Assembly: GCF_028464145.1 (NCBI RefSeq)
Contig: NZ_JAQPCG010000012.1
Location: forward strand, 1 to 64,000
Origin: Maribacter sp. PR1
GTDB lineage: Bacteria; Bacteroidota; Bacteroidia; Flavobacteriales; Flavobacteriaceae
Reading direction: 5' to 3'
Length of the DNA stretch: 64,000 bases
Below, piece after piece: positions 27,818 to 37,295 of the stretch (positions are counted from its first letter, which is position 1; every line of letters begins with the position of its first letter). Below the pieces are notes generated by a model. It was not told the origin of the DNA and did no database searches. It saw only the letters and a program-made list of their open reading frames with translations. The translations under genes were made by a program, and so were the position numbers.

Positions 27818-29025
27818 TGATTCAAAAGTTGCTGACATATCTGAAGGAGGGTTATTCCTATACCGGTCTTGAAATTCTTGAAGACGAGGGACACGAGGTC
27901 TATTTAACGCTTGAGGTAGTCAAGCAGAAAGACAATCTCATTATTGAAAATAGGCAACGAGTAGAAGACTTGGATGCCTTGACCAAAGCTATTGACAAAC
28001 AAGCTCCCGTTTTTGTGTGCATCAACACGGCAGCGGTTCTGACCAAACGTCTGGAAAAATCGGGGGAGGGTTCCCCAGCGGCACTGGTCAACCAAGCCTT
28101 CCCCAATCTGGACCATAGTAATTTTTACTATCAAATTTTGGAACAGCGAGATACCTCGGTGGTTACTATTGCCCGTAAAGAAACCGTGGACACCCTTTTA
28201 AAAAGGCTCAAGGAACAGGGATTACAAGCTTTTTCAATTGCCTTGGGGCTTTCCACCATTAGATCATTACTGCCTTATTTAAATGAACCCCAAATTCAAA
28301 CGGCCAAATGGCAATTGGATATACAGGAGGGTCAACTGCACCGTTTTAGTCAAGAAACAACCAGTCGTTCATATTCCTATAACGTGAACGGTTTGTCCCT
28401 AACCAAAAATGATGTGCTATCCTTTTCCCATATAGTGGGACACTTGGGGCAGAATGTTGCCGCAAATAATTTCGATGGATTATTACAATCGATAAGGTCA
28501 AAGTTCCAGAACCAACGTATATTTCAAAAGGGAATTCGATTCGCCCTCGTTTTTTTCGTGGTTTTATTATTGGGCAACTTCTTGGTATACCAGCACTACT
28601 TTGGAAAGGTTGGGGAATTAAACACCAGTTTGGAGGCCAATGGTTCCCATAAGAGTGCCTTATTGGAATTGACCGAATCGGTACAAGCAAAAAGAGAGCG
28701 GGTAGAAATGTTACAAAAGTCTTCCAGTTCCACGGCTACGGCCTATCTGGATGCATTGGCCGCCTCTCTTCCTAATAGTGTGCTATTGGAAGGTATGACG
28801 TATCAACCCCTTGAAAAAACCATTCAAAAAGATAAGCCCATACTTTTGGAAGCTTCCAGTATGACAGTATCGGGAATATCCAAGGACAGCAAAATATATT
28901 CTGACTGGTTGGAGACTTTGGAGGAAAAGAAATGGGTAGCTCAAGTCGAGACCTTGGATTTCGATTATTCATCCTCGAACGCTTCCCAGTTCACCATTAA
29001 AATTGACATCCATGTTTCTAGATAA
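27817..29025 (+). CDS. GspL/PilM-PilN-like inner-membrane component
   Basis: The 402-residue product starts at a GTG that overlaps the secretin stop. The cytoplasmic part (about 1-235) alternates strands and helices like the actin-like fold of GspL/PilM (VFVCINTAAVLTKRLEK; QGLQAFSIALGLSTIRSLL). It is followed by a single membrane helix (FALVFFVVLLLGNFLVY), then a periplasmic part with heptads and a ferredoxin-like end (SVLLEGMTYQPL; VAQVETLDFDYS). This is the layout of GspL, or of PilM fused to PilN. Sequence similarity is weak; the assignment rests on topology and on its place between secretin and GspM-like genes. Confidence 0.7.
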   Translation: MIQKLLTYLKEGYSYTGLEILEDEGHEVYLTLEVVKQKDNLIIENRQRVEDLDALTKAIDKQAPVFVCINTAAVLTKRLEKSGEGSPAALVNQAFPNLDHSNFYYQILEQRDTSVVTIARKETVDTLLKRLKEQGLQAFSIALGLSTIRSLLPYLNEPQIQTAKWQLDIQEGQLHRFSQETTSRSYSYNVNGLSLTKNDVLSFSHIVGHLGQNVAANNFDGLLQSIRSKFQNQRIFQKGIRFALVFFVVLLLGNFLVYQHYFGKVGELNTSLEANGSHKSALLELTESVQAKRERVEMLQKSSSSTATAYLDALAASLPNSVLLEGMTYQPLEKTIQKDKPILLEASSMTVSGISKDSKIYSDWLETLEEKKWVAQVETLDFDYSSSNASQFTIKIDIHVSR

Positions 29026-29524
29026 ACGAAATAAGTTATTGTTGGGAGGCATTTTGCTCTTATTGGTGGCCAGTTATTATTTGGCCATTGACAAAACTTT
29101 TGCTGTACGAAGGCAATACATAGATTTGAGCCAAGAGGTCGGTCAGTTTTCCAATCTGCCCCAAAAACTGGGAATGCTGGAACAGCAAGAGGTCTATTAC
29201 GATTCCATATTGACTTCCATGGACATTAAGGATACCTCTTTCCAGAACACATTGTTGAAGGCATTGAACCAAGAAGCCGAAAAATTAGAGGTCAAGGTCA
29301 TGGACTTCAATCGGCCCCATACCTATTTGGAGGGGGATACCCAATACGAGACCTATCAATTTGCACTACGGGGTTCTTTTAGCCATATATTAAAAGTGCT
29401 ATATACTCTGGAACGTAAAGGGAATTATGGGGAATTGGTCCATGTGAACTTTGAAAAGAAAAAGGACTATCGATCACAAAAGGAGTATTTAGAGGCAAAG
29501 GTATTTATGCTAAGTGTAAAATAA
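29012..29524 (+). CDS. GspM/PilO-like inner-membrane component
   Basis: Starting at the ATG at 29012 (a TTG at 29003 is the alternative), the protein has 170 residues. A short cytoplasmic N-terminus precedes one membrane helix (LLLGGILLLLVASYYLAI), a coiled-coil stretch, and a ferredoxin-like domain (VKVMDFNRPHTY; YQFALRGSFSHILKVLYTLE; LVHVNFEKKKD). This matches PilO/GspM. It overlaps the end of the GspL-like gene by 14 nt and is the last gene of the operon. No GspF platform or GspC follows. Confidence 0.72.
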   Translation: MFLDKRNKLLLGGILLLLVASYYLAIDKTFAVRRQYIDLSQEVGQFSNLPQKLGMLEQQEVYYDSILTSMDIKDTSFQNTLLKALNQEAEKLEVKVMDFNRPHTYLEGDTQYETYQFALRGSFSHILKVLYTLERKGNYGELVHVNFEKKKDYRSQKEYLEAKVFMLSVK

Positions 29525-29535
29525 AATCTGAACTA

Positions 29536-29563
29536 ATATTAAACTCCTTAGGAAGTTTAATAT
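29536..29563 (+). terminator. Hairpin after the secretion operon
   Basis: An inverted repeat of 10-12 bp (ATATTAAACTCC paired with GG-A-AGTTTAATAT, loop TTA) starts 12 nt after the last stop codon. No T-tract follows, so it may be a weak terminator or an mRNA end-stabilizing hairpin. Confidence 0.45.
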
Positions 29564-30275
29564 GTTGGACAAAACGAATACGCCTATATAAGAGTGATTT
29601 ATTATTTAAGATGAGAAATTACGATTTTAAAACTTGTACTAAAAATACATAAGTTAAAGGAGACCAACCCTTTAAATTTTTCAAATTTTTTTACGCTAAA
29701 ATCAATTTTAAACAAACCTAATAAGCGTAGCCAATAAAACTTTTATGTTCGAGTTTGAATTTATTTCCTTAAGGTTCAGATCCGTGTCCCATGATAATCA
29801 TGGAACAGTAACTTCAGCAAAGCAGAGGGATTGACAAAGTAAGAGATATAATAGGTATCCCAATAGGTCCCGCTGACAGCGGAATTTGAAGTGATTAAAG
29901 CATATTTTAAAAAATATAAAATACTGATTATCATGGTATTATATGATTTCAGTCGGAGTGCCAGAATTACCTACAGTGAACCTTTAGGGAGTGGTGCTCA
30001 AGAATCTCCAATACAGGCCATCGCCTGTTTGTCTTTTTTGGTCGGGGTGGCAGGCCCATCCCTATAAACGTAAATAGTTGTTTTTTAATACTTTACACCG
30101 TTAACTAAGACCAGTTAACCGAACCCTGAACCGTGTTCAAATCGGCATATCCAGAGGCAAAACTTATGGGAGTTTTACACCACTAATTTAGACATTTTTG
30201 ACAAATTATGATATCGGTAAGAAACTTATAGACGGGAACTCATCATTTAACATTCGTCTTTAAAGAATTCTCCTT
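29564..30275. other. Non-coding left edge of the accessory island
   Basis: About 710 nt contain no supportable gene. I see two short perfect palindromes, CCATGATAATCATGG near 29792 and CCGCTGACAGCGG near 29868, and a partial repeat of the first (GATTATCATGG near 29927). An intrinsic terminator lies at 30013-30039. Base composition changes here from the secretion operon to the much more AT-rich island. The terminator with no gene before it may end an unannotated small RNA or mark the debris of a lost gene. Confidence 0.5.
30013..30039 (+). terminator. Intrinsic terminator without an obvious upstream gene
   Basis: The stem ACAGGC/GCCTGT with a CATC loop (30013-30028) is followed directly by TTTGTCTTTTTT. 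This is a good rho-independent terminator on the plus strand. The nearest plus-strand coding gene ends about 490 nt upstream, so it may terminate a small RNA. Confidence 0.6.
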
Positions 30276-33200
30276 TCAAACCAATAATTGATTTAGTTTC
30301 TTTTCTACTTGTTCGACAGTTAGTGATTCTGTAATATTCCTGTAGAATTGTTCTTCCATTCTCTCAACAAATGGAATTAAATACTTAACCTTTTCACTAA
30401 TGTGCATATTTTGTTCTTTGAATATAATCAAAGATTCTTTTACCGCTTTGAAATTCGAATTTGAAATTAAGGCTATATTCTGCAACGAATCCAATAAAAA
30501 AGAATTCAATGTTTGAAATTTATCAACAACAATATCATTTTTATATGAAAACTCAAGAAGTTCCATTAGATAAGGTAGTGTATCTATCGTTCTTAGATTT
30601 TTTAAACTAATAGCTCTTGATGTCTCAATTTCTTTTTTATCATATCTTTTTATCCAATCCACATAGGATTTCAATCCGTTCAAATCATTTAACCACACCA
30701 AAAATTCCAAGGCCTTTCCCGTTTCTTCCTCATTCGTGTTTTTAGTAAGGAACTTATGTAGGTAATTTATAACGTATGATTTTTGACCCTTATCAATCAA
30801 TATTTGAATAATTTCCCATCTTACATTAGCATCTGCCTCATGAATTATCGACTTAAGCCCAATAATGTCATTTGTATTATTAAAATAAATATTCAAAAAT
30901 TCAACCCTTGTAAACTCAGACATTTTGGGGTTTAACAACTCTTTCAAAATTAAAGGGTAGCTTTTTACAACTTTATGTTGTGTTAGGTACGTTATATGAT
31001 TTTTAAGTACACCACTATAATTTATTCCGTTATTTAAATTTAAAATCATTCTTTCGACAACCTCCTCTTTTTCCAGTTTCGAGGTCAAGAAGAATATTCC
31101 AGATTTTGCTTCATCTTCGAAATAATCAAAAGACATCATGTCAAGGAGTATTTTTTTTGTGTGTAAAATGTCAAATTTTTTAGTGAAATAGAATGTCATA
31201 AATGCCATTTGGTTAAAAGAAGTCCTATTACCCTCAACTGTTATTGCATTCACAAAATCAATTTTTGGGGTAATGTTGACACACCAATTTACAATCCATT
31301 CGATTTGTTGGGGATTAGGTTCTAATTGCTCATTATTCTTAATATGTTCATACATTTTAGAAATTCTATACCAATCAAGATTTTCTTGCTCTTCGAACCA
31401 AGATAATATTCGTTCTTTGGTAATAGAACCATTCCCTTTGACCGAGTCCCTTAACAACCATAGAGCGACATTAGAATAAGTGTCGTCAAGTTCTATTAAT
31501 TTGAAATTGCTCTTTTTTAGGTTAAACAAATCGTCATGTGTCAAAACTTCCTTTTGCTCGCCTTCAAAAATCTCAATTACGGCATTCAGAAATGCCCCTT
31601 TATCGAACAATAGGTTAAAATCAGATATTAGTCTTTTTATTCTAAATCCTTCATAGTCAGGAATCTTGGGGATTTCTATTGCAATTCTTGTTTCTTTTTC
31701 AATTTGCCGCCTATAATCCTCCTGAATATCCCTATTCACCCAACCTAATTCAAAATAAATACTCTTTAGTTTATCATCATCAATCTCCTTTTTAGAGTGC
31801 TCCTCCAATATAAAAGCTATCGTTTCATTAGTCATTAGCGACACTGCGGCCAAGGAAACATTGCCTTCATTAAAGCCATTTTTCATTTTCTCCCAAATTT
31901 TTTTGAATGCCCTGCCTCTTGTTCCAGTCAGAATGAAAAATTGCACAACAATTTTACTTTTTTCGGTTCGAAATTTATTTACATCCTGAAGATACCACGA
32001 CAATATTGTGTCAAAAACTGAATCATCTTTACTAAATGCGATAGCGGCATTATTTATAATAGCCTCAAAAACCTCTGCAGAATCGTAGCCATAGATAAAC
32101 TTATCATTATTGGATACCAATTTTGTAAGTTTTTTGATTGCACCCGGTTTACTTATTTTTTTCACGCAACCTTGCAGATACCATCTTTCGTCAGCCAAAG
32201 AAACGTCATCCCGTTCGCTGTCTACAGCACCTTGATTTAAAATTTCATATCCTTCAATAATATAATCTACAAACTCATTAAATAATTCTGATGAAAACAA
32301 TATGGAGTACATCGACGCCCTTATATATTGATTTGAATTCTTTCCAACTCGTTTCATTAAATGTTCAATAACCATGGAATCAGAATGTCCGCCTCTATTT
32401 AGCGCATAAATGGTATTGTAAATAACATCCGGATCATTACTGTACTGGTCAATAATTTCCAATAGACGTTCTTTTATCAAAGTCCTTAGTTCACCATTTT
32501 CAATCTGATTGTAGCCAATTAATCTTATTGCATTGACTTTCACAATTCTTTTGTTATCAGAATCAGCCAACTCATTGAGAAGAAAATGAATATTCTCCTC
32601 TGATTTTCCAAACCTACTCAATTCCCTATCATTGAATTTATTTGAGCTGACCCATAAATCATGTTCTTTGGAATAATTGAATATTCCTTGAAAAATCTTA
32701 ATCCTCAAATCTTCATCGATTTTGTCTGGCTCAAATTTCACCAAAACTTCCTTTTCATTTTCTAAGAACCAATCAAGTAAACTTTGGAATAAAGGATCTT
32801 CTTTGTCAAGGGTGCTAAACAAAAATGATAATGTATTGACCCAACTTGGAATAACCTTATTCACATCTGGTGAAACTGTAACCAAATTGATTACTTTTTT
32901 GAAATCAAGTTTGGATAAAAATTTTGCTGCGAGAAATTCTTGAATATTATTATGTTCAAATTGCCAAATATTCTCCTCTCCATCTTTCTTTTTGAATGCA
33001 GTGCAGTATTTTAATGACTTAAATTCTTCACTTGTGATTAAAGTTAAAATTTCTGCTTCGTAGATATGATTTTTACATAACATCTCCATCGCCAAAGCAA
33101 CTCTTTGCAACAACAAATCGATTTCATTTCTTTTGCTTCTTATATCATAAGTTGTCTTGAAATGCTTGGCATCCAGATCAATTCTGGTGTGCAAAAACAT

Positions 33201-34517
33201 GTCATAAAGCTCTCTCCGATTAATAGTAATACTTCCCTTTTCATGATGAAGGGACGCCAATAGCATCAGAAAAAAGGGCTTTGCAATCAAATCTGCTAGG
33301 TTAGCCTCAAATACTTGATTGATAAAATCAGTCGCTTTGGTTTCCGAGTATTTTTTAGAATAATATTGAGTAGCATCGCTTATCCCCAAATCAGTGAGCA
33401 TATAAGGTTCAAACCCCCTCAAAGTTCCATGAGTATCATTTAAAGGCAATTCATAAAAATTTGTACGGCTTGATAATACAATATTGACATCCTCATGCAT
33501 AGAGGAAAAATTTTCAATTTGCCTTATCGCCTTATTGAAATCTTGTGCCGGAATCTCGTCTAAACCATCCCAAATAATCACCAATAATTCTTCAGGTAAT
33601 TCCCTCCAAAAATCTGGCAAAAAACCTTCAAATCCTTTTTCGGGAGTATACATGTTTAAATTCTGATATATTGGGATATATGGTGATGAATCTTCACTCA
33701 GTTTAATTTGCAGATTTCTTAATTCCGTAGATTTTCCTGACCCGGCATCACCAAGAAGTATGATTCGTTTATTGGTCTTTAGTAAATCCTCAAGAGAAAG
33801 TTTATTAATTTTCTGGAAAGGATTTGATTTACGCTCCTTTATGGATTGAAAATGAGCGGCTTTTCTTGAAATATATCCAATGGGCACCTCAAAACCAAGG
33901 TTCTTCAATTTGGATATCTTTAATCCTAAAGCATCCTTATTTATATTTTCGTTCTCTATTTGAAGATATTCCTTGTACTTTTCGTGTTGAAGATCTAATA
34001 ATACCTGAATCATTTTTGAATTAAAGGAATCTTCACTGTCAAAATAATTCAAGAAACTGCTGTTCTGTCTTTTCAGTTCTTCTAAAAATTCAAATACCTT
34101 CTTAATCTGTTCAGATTGTAATGAATTGTTGACTTGCTTATCGTAGTCTTTCACAAAGAATTGAATTTTGGGTTTTCTAAACCTATCCCAAAAATTCATT
34201 GCAAGACGAAATTCTTCTTCTGTTCCTGATTGATTCGCTTTCCCTTCTTCATTAATCGATCCAGGTGGGGTGCCAAATCGTTTCCAGAGAATTCCAATAT
34301 AAACATCATAAGTGCCAAAATAATTGTTTAACTGTTCCTGTCCCCTATCACCATAATGACCAACATAATCCTTCCAATCAATCACATGGAATGCAATATT
34401 TGATTTTCCATGATTAGCAACAGTGAAATCACTGCACAATCTTTTAATTTTTTCCTTTTCCGGGTCAACATCACCAGGGCATGAAACCAATATCTTTATT
34501 GTTTTTGTCTCGAACAT
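30276..34517 (-). CDS. STAND NTPase: DUF4062 - NACHT - HEAT-like repeats (putative defence protein)
   Basis: The 1413-residue product opens with a DUF4062-type domain (about 1-130): KTIKILVSCPGDVDPEKEKI, a DVYIGILWKRFGTP strand-loop and a GTEEEFRLA helix. After a helical linker comes a NACHT-type NTPase with Walker A GDAGSGKS (256-263), Walker B LVIIWDGLDE (312-321) and a NIVLSSR sensor strand. From about 600 to the end, helical repeats of HEAT/ARM type dominate and would form the sensor. Effector, NTPase and repeat sensor is the plan of bacterial STAND (Avs-like) antiphage proteins. The trigger and the activity of the DUF4062 part cannot be read from sequence. It stands alone at the left end of the island and is very AT-rich. 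Confidence 0.85.
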   Translation of the reverse strand: MFETKTIKILVSCPGDVDPEKEKIKRLCSDFTVANHGKSNIAFHVIDWKDYVGHYGDRGQEQLNNYFGTYDVYIGILWKRFGTPPGSINEEGKANQSGTEEEFRLAMNFWDRFRKPKIQFFVKDYDKQVNNSLQSEQIKKVFEFLEELKRQNSSFLNYFDSEDSFNSKMIQVLLDLQHEKYKEYLQIENENINKDALGLKISKLKNLGFEVPIGYISRKAAHFQSIKERKSNPFQKINKLSLEDLLKTNKRIILLGDAGSGKSTELRNLQIKLSEDSSPYIPIYQNLNMYTPEKGFEGFLPDFWRELPEELLVIIWDGLDEIPAQDFNKAIRQIENFSSMHEDVNIVLSSRTNFYELPLNDTHGTLRGFEPYMLTDLGISDATQYYSKKYSETKATDFINQVFEANLADLIAKPFFLMLLASLHHEKGSITINRRELYDMFLHTRIDLDAKHFKTTYDIRSKRNEIDLLLQRVALAMEMLCKNHIYEAEILTLITSEEFKSLKYCTAFKKKDGEENIWQFEHNNIQEFLAAKFLSKLDFKKVINLVTVSPDVNKVIPSWVNTLSFLFSTLDKEDPLFQSLLDWFLENEKEVLVKFEPDKIDEDLRIKIFQGIFNYSKEHDLWVSSNKFNDRELSRFGKSEENIHFLLNELADSDNKRIVKVNAIRLIGYNQIENGELRTLIKERLLEIIDQYSNDPDVIYNTIYALNRGGHSDSMVIEHLMKRVGKNSNQYIRASMYSILFSSELFNEFVDYIIEGYEILNQGAVDSERDDVSLADERWYLQGCVKKISKPGAIKKLTKLVSNNDKFIYGYDSAEVFEAIINNAAIAFSKDDSVFDTILSWYLQDVNKFRTEKSKIVVQFFILTGTRGRAFKKIWEKMKNGFNEGNVSLAAVSLMTNETIAFILEEHSKKEIDDDKLKSIYFELGWVNRDIQEDYRRQIEKETRIAIEIPKIPDYEGFRIKRLISDFNLLFDKGAFLNAVIEIFEGEQKEVLTHDDLFNLKKSNFKLIELDDTYSNVALWLLRDSVKGNGSITKERILSWFEEQENLDWYRISKMYEHIKNNEQLEPNPQQIEWIVNWCVNITPKIDFVNAITVEGNRTSFNQMAFMTFYFTKKFDILHTKKILLDMMSFDYFEDEAKSGIFFLTSKLEKEEVVERMILNLNNGINYSGVLKNHITYLTQHKVVKSYPLILKELLNPKMSEFTRVEFLNIYFNNTNDIIGLKSIIHEADANVRWEIIQILIDKGQKSYVINYLHKFLTKNTNEEETGKALEFLVWLNDLNGLKSYVDWIKRYDKKEIETSRAISLKNLRTIDTLPYLMELLEFSYKNDIVVDKFQTLNSFLLDSLQNIALISNSNFKAVKESLIIFKEQNMHISEKVKYLIPFVERMEEQFYRNITESLTVEQVEKKLNQLLV

Positions 34518-34635
34518 TCAACTCTTTTATCCGGTTTTGAAAACCAACTTAAATAACTTTAATAATGAAATTTAATAATTTTTAAAATGCTTGAATTCAG
34601 TAATGACTTTTAATCCATCAATCTATAGTTCAATG

Positions 34636-34789
34636 CTTTGTAACACTTTTATTGAAAAGTGGGACCAATATCCATTATATCCAAGAACTTTTGAGACATA
34701 ACAATCCTCAGATCACCATAATCTATAACTATGTAATCAAGAATAGTATCAACAACCCATTTCATGACGTATGATTATCTTTATATTAC
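34636..34789 (+). repeat. 155-nt direct repeat, copy 1
   Basis: Shares long blocks with 36038-36190, for example ACTTTTATTGAAAA, ATATCCAAGA and AGAATAGTATCAACAACCCA, with similar spacing; I estimate about three-quarters identity by eye. Each copy lies upstream of a plus-strand gene, so the repeat could carry a promoter or mark where a cassette joined. Confidence 0.7.
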
Positions 34790-34927
34790 AAAATCAACAA
34801 GTCTACTGAAAGAAGAGTAAAAAAGGATAAGACTATTAATCTAAGAAAAGCAATTACAGACAACTACTTACATCATAGTAATGTCTTTCTTACTCAACTA
34901 AAAAACTATCTAAAAAATTAAAACGTT

Positions 34928-34992
34928 GCCTAACGCTGTGTAAAAATAATTGCTTGGTTCTAGCCTACTTGAAAAATCCTGTGGATTTTCCT
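34928..34992 (+). repeat. Hairpin-bearing spacer, copy 1
   Basis: Contains GCCTAACGCTGTG, then AAAAATAATTGC, then TAGCCTACTT and an 8-bp hairpin (GAAAAATCC, loop TGT, GGATTTTC; 34971-34990). The AAAAAT..TTGC and GCCTA blocks recur at 36000 and 38565, and the hairpin recurs at 38594. The outline recalls a folded recombination site such as attC, but no integron integrase is present. Confidence 0.5.
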
Positions 34993-35043
34993 CTGGTGCG
35001 TTCCTTTTTTAGTAAGTTAGTTGCTTGCACACGCAACACTAGA

Positions 35044-35985
35044 ATGAATAGAAATTTAGAGAATTTAATAAGTCTTAATTCAAGGTTTCTGGTACTGAAA
35101 CAAGAAGATGCTTTTTCTGACAAAGAATTAGTTGCGGAATTGAGAAAACTTCCAATTCATATTTATTTGATTTGTAAATCGTCAAGAATTTTATTGGATA
35201 GAAACAACTCTCTAATAGATAAAAAAACAATAACACTGAATTTTTACACTAATATAAATGGAATTAGAAAGGATATAATTGTTAAAACAATAAACAGGCC
35301 TGGCCAATTAATAGAAAAATTGGAATGTAATTACCCTTTCAATAAATTCAAGGCATTTGGATCTAATAAATCATTTCATTCAGAAGGAAAAACGAATTTA
35401 CTCTTTAAATATTTAACTGCTCAAAACGAAACTTATTATGAAGAATCAAACCTTGAGGTTCTATACGTAGGACAAGCATTTGGGAAAAATGGGGAACGGA
35501 TAACTATAGATAGGCTAAAAAAACACGAAAAAGCTCAAAGAGTTTACTTTGATACGCAAGACAAATTTCCCGATGAAGAAATATGGTTTTTAAGTTTGAC
35601 TTTTGAACCTACATTAATGACAGTTTTTGACCCTAGATCTTTTTACGACAAATCACAAATGCAAGAGGATTTAAACCAACAATATAAAATCGAAACCAAT
35701 CCCATTCCATTTGACCAACAAATAACCATTTTAGAAGCATCATTGATAACATATTTTGGGACATCCGAATACAACAAAGAGTATTTAGACTTTCCATCAA
35801 AAACACATACAAAATACAATGAACTTTACAAGTTAGATTTTAATTCAGTAGGATTTGAATTATCTACGACAAGTATTTTCAGTAAATTATTTAGTGAAAA
35901 AGTAAAGGCAGATTATTATCATTATGAAAGATATTTTCTACACAATGAAACTGAAAGAAAAGAAATGCTGTCGTGGGCGAGATAA
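35044..35985 (+). CDS. Protein of unknown function (island cassette gene)
   Basis: From the ATG at 35044 the product has 313 residues; a longer frame from a TTG at 34954 would run through a repeated spacer and is rejected. It has no signal peptide or membrane helix. Two visible blocks are LEVLYVGQAFGKNGERITIDRL, which looks like the start of a GIY-YIG-type strand-helix (VGQAFGKN near the middle), and ITILEASLITYFGTSEYNKE. A GIY-YIG-like fold is possible but the match is weak. The gene lies between two copies of the hairpin spacer, as a single-gene cassette would. Confidence 0.65.
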   Translation: MNRNLENLISLNSRFLVLKQEDAFSDKELVAELRKLPIHIYLICKSSRILLDRNNSLIDKKTITLNFYTNINGIRKDIIVKTINRPGQLIEKLECNYPFNKFKAFGSNKSFHSEGKTNLLFKYLTAQNETYYEESNLEVLYVGQAFGKNGERITIDRLKKHEKAQRVYFDTQDKFPDEEIWFLSLTFEPTLMTVFDPRSFYDKSQMQEDLNQQYKIETNPIPFDQQITILEASLITYFGTSEYNKEYLDFPSKTHTKYNELYKLDFNSVGFELSTTSIFSKLFSEKVKADYYHYERYFLHNETERKEMLSWAR

Positions 35986-35999
35986 AGAAAAGTGCTATT

Positions 36000-36036
36000 G
36001 CCAACACGGTATAAAAATTGCTGATGCTAGCCTAAA
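36000..36036 (+). repeat. Hairpin-bearing spacer, copy 2 (short)
   Basis: Reads CCAACACGGTATAAAAATTG, then CTGATGCTAGCCTA, matching the TAAAAAT..TTGC..TAGCCTA part of copies at 34928 and 38545. It lacks the long hairpin and passes directly into copy 2 of the 155-nt repeat. Confidence 0.45.
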
Positions 36037-36037
36037 A

Positions 36038-36190
36038 CTGTAGCACTTTTATTGAAAATTGAAACCAATATCCTTTATATCCAAGAGCTTTTAGTAAATA
36101 ATAATTCAAAAACCACCATAACCCATACCCATATATCCGAGAATAGTATCAACAACCCATTTGATGAGGTATGATTATATTTTTATATTG
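36038..36190 (+). repeat. 155-nt direct repeat, copy 2
   Basis: Second copy of the repeat at 34636-34789. Right after it, at 36213-36299, a 28-codon frame (starting METILNNALQSLGTANHFEI) is cut off where the FRG gene begins. It may be the stub of a gene that the repeat once preceded. Confidence 0.65.
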
Positions 36191-36328
36191 CATAGGGAGT
36201 AAGCAAATAAAAATGGAAACTATTCTGAACAATGCATTACAGAGCTTGGGCACAGCCAACCATTTCGAAATTATATGCCAAACAAAGTTCAGAATATAAT
36301 CAAGTTAGCTACAATTTTGAACCAATCA

Positions 36329-37213
36329 ATGAACTATTATCAAATTTCGGAATACATAAACAAGAAATATCTCAAACCCTTAGAAAATTTCGAGTTAAAT
36401 AATTTAGCTGACTTTCACACCTTCCACGATGAATTGATAAAAATAAATGTGGAATTAATTACAAAAGGTGGATTTCCTGTAATGCCACATTACAGAGGAG
36501 AACAAAATTATGGCTGGGATATATTACCAGGAATACTTAGACCTCCGTTCTCAAAAGAAATTGATTTAAGTAAGGCTCGTGAAGTTGAAAAAAACGGAGC
36601 TGAAATTTTTAAGAAAAGAGTAATTGAAAAATATGGAGAAAATCAACTATTCAAACATAGCAAAGAGCCTTATGGAAAAGATTGGGACTTACTATTTCAG
36701 GCTCAACACGCAGGAATTAAAACCAATTTAATTGATTTATCAACTTCAAGTTTAAGTTCTGCTTATTTTCTATCAGAGCCTTCGGATAAGCACGAAAATT
36801 CAGATGGTCAGTTTTGGGGTTTGCTTGTACCTCACGACTTTATCCTCAATGAAACGTCCGATTTCGAAAAATCACTTTACCCTAATTTCAATCCTTATGA
36901 ATTAGATTCGTCTTTTGTATGCAATGTGCCGACTTATATCGATGACATTGACCAAAGAACATATCAATTTAGGTTGTTTAGACAACACGGCCGACTTTTT
37001 GCTTCAAGCAACTCGGACATAGATATACCTTTAAACAAAAAAGATTTTTGGAAAAATATGATAGTTCGAGTCAGAGTTAAAGCTGGAGCAAAAAAAACGA
37101 TATATGAAGAACTAAAGGCTCGTGGAATAGATAAAGAAAGATTAATTCTGTCTCAAAACGATGATGTGAATGAATTCATTGACGGAATAAACAACGAAAT
37201 GAAAAAACTGTAG
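36329..37213 (+). CDS. FRG-domain protein
   Basis: The 294-residue product (ATG at 36329; an in-frame ATG at 36275 would add 18 residues) carries the FRG signature near its N-terminus: HYRGEQNYGWDILPGILR (about 54-71). LLFQAQHAGIKTNLIDLSTS follows, then FRLFRQHGRLFASS near the end. FRG domains are named for the Phe-Arg-Gly core and occur widely in phage-defence and toxin contexts; the biochemical role is unsettled. No membrane segments are seen. It lies between spacer copy 2 and a further intergenic inverted repeat, again as a single-gene unit. Confidence 0.82.
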   Translation: MNYYQISEYINKKYLKPLENFELNNLADFHTFHDELIKINVELITKGGFPVMPHYRGEQNYGWDILPGILRPPFSKEIDLSKAREVEKNGAEIFKKRVIEKYGENQLFKHSKEPYGKDWDLLFQAQHAGIKTNLIDLSTSSLSSAYFLSEPSDKHENSDGQFWGLLVPHDFILNETSDFEKSLYPNFNPYELDSSFVCNVPTYIDDIDQRTYQFRLFRQHGRLFASSNSDIDIPLNKKDFWKNMIVRVRVKAGAKKTIYEELKARGIDKERLILSQNDDVNEFIDGINNEMKKL

Positions 37214-37295
37214 CTAACAAAGACAGCTATAGTTCATTACGGCCGAATGATACTCGCATACCATTCCGTAACGAAACCTTAGCCAAAACTGGAAA
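37214..37295 (+). repeat. Short spacer with an inverted repeat
   Basis: CATTACGG (about 37235) and CCGTAACG (about 37266) form imperfect inverted arms around a TCATT/AATGA hairpin, between the FRG gene and the next gene. It resembles the other cassette spacers in size and position, not in sequence. Confidence 0.35.

Larger units (their letters stand above)
34518..35043. other. Intergenic region with one copy each of two repeats
   Basis: About 525 nt lie between the STAND gene and the next plus-strand gene. They hold copy 1 of a repeat of about 155 nt (34636-34789) and copy 1 of a hairpin-bearing spacer (34928-34992). A frame can be opened through the spacer from a TTG at 34954, but it runs through the hairpin and I do not accept it as coding. 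Confidence 0.55.

Noticed and set aside
34954-35043. Longer start for the unknown cassette gene
   Set aside because: The extension runs through the repeated hairpin spacer.
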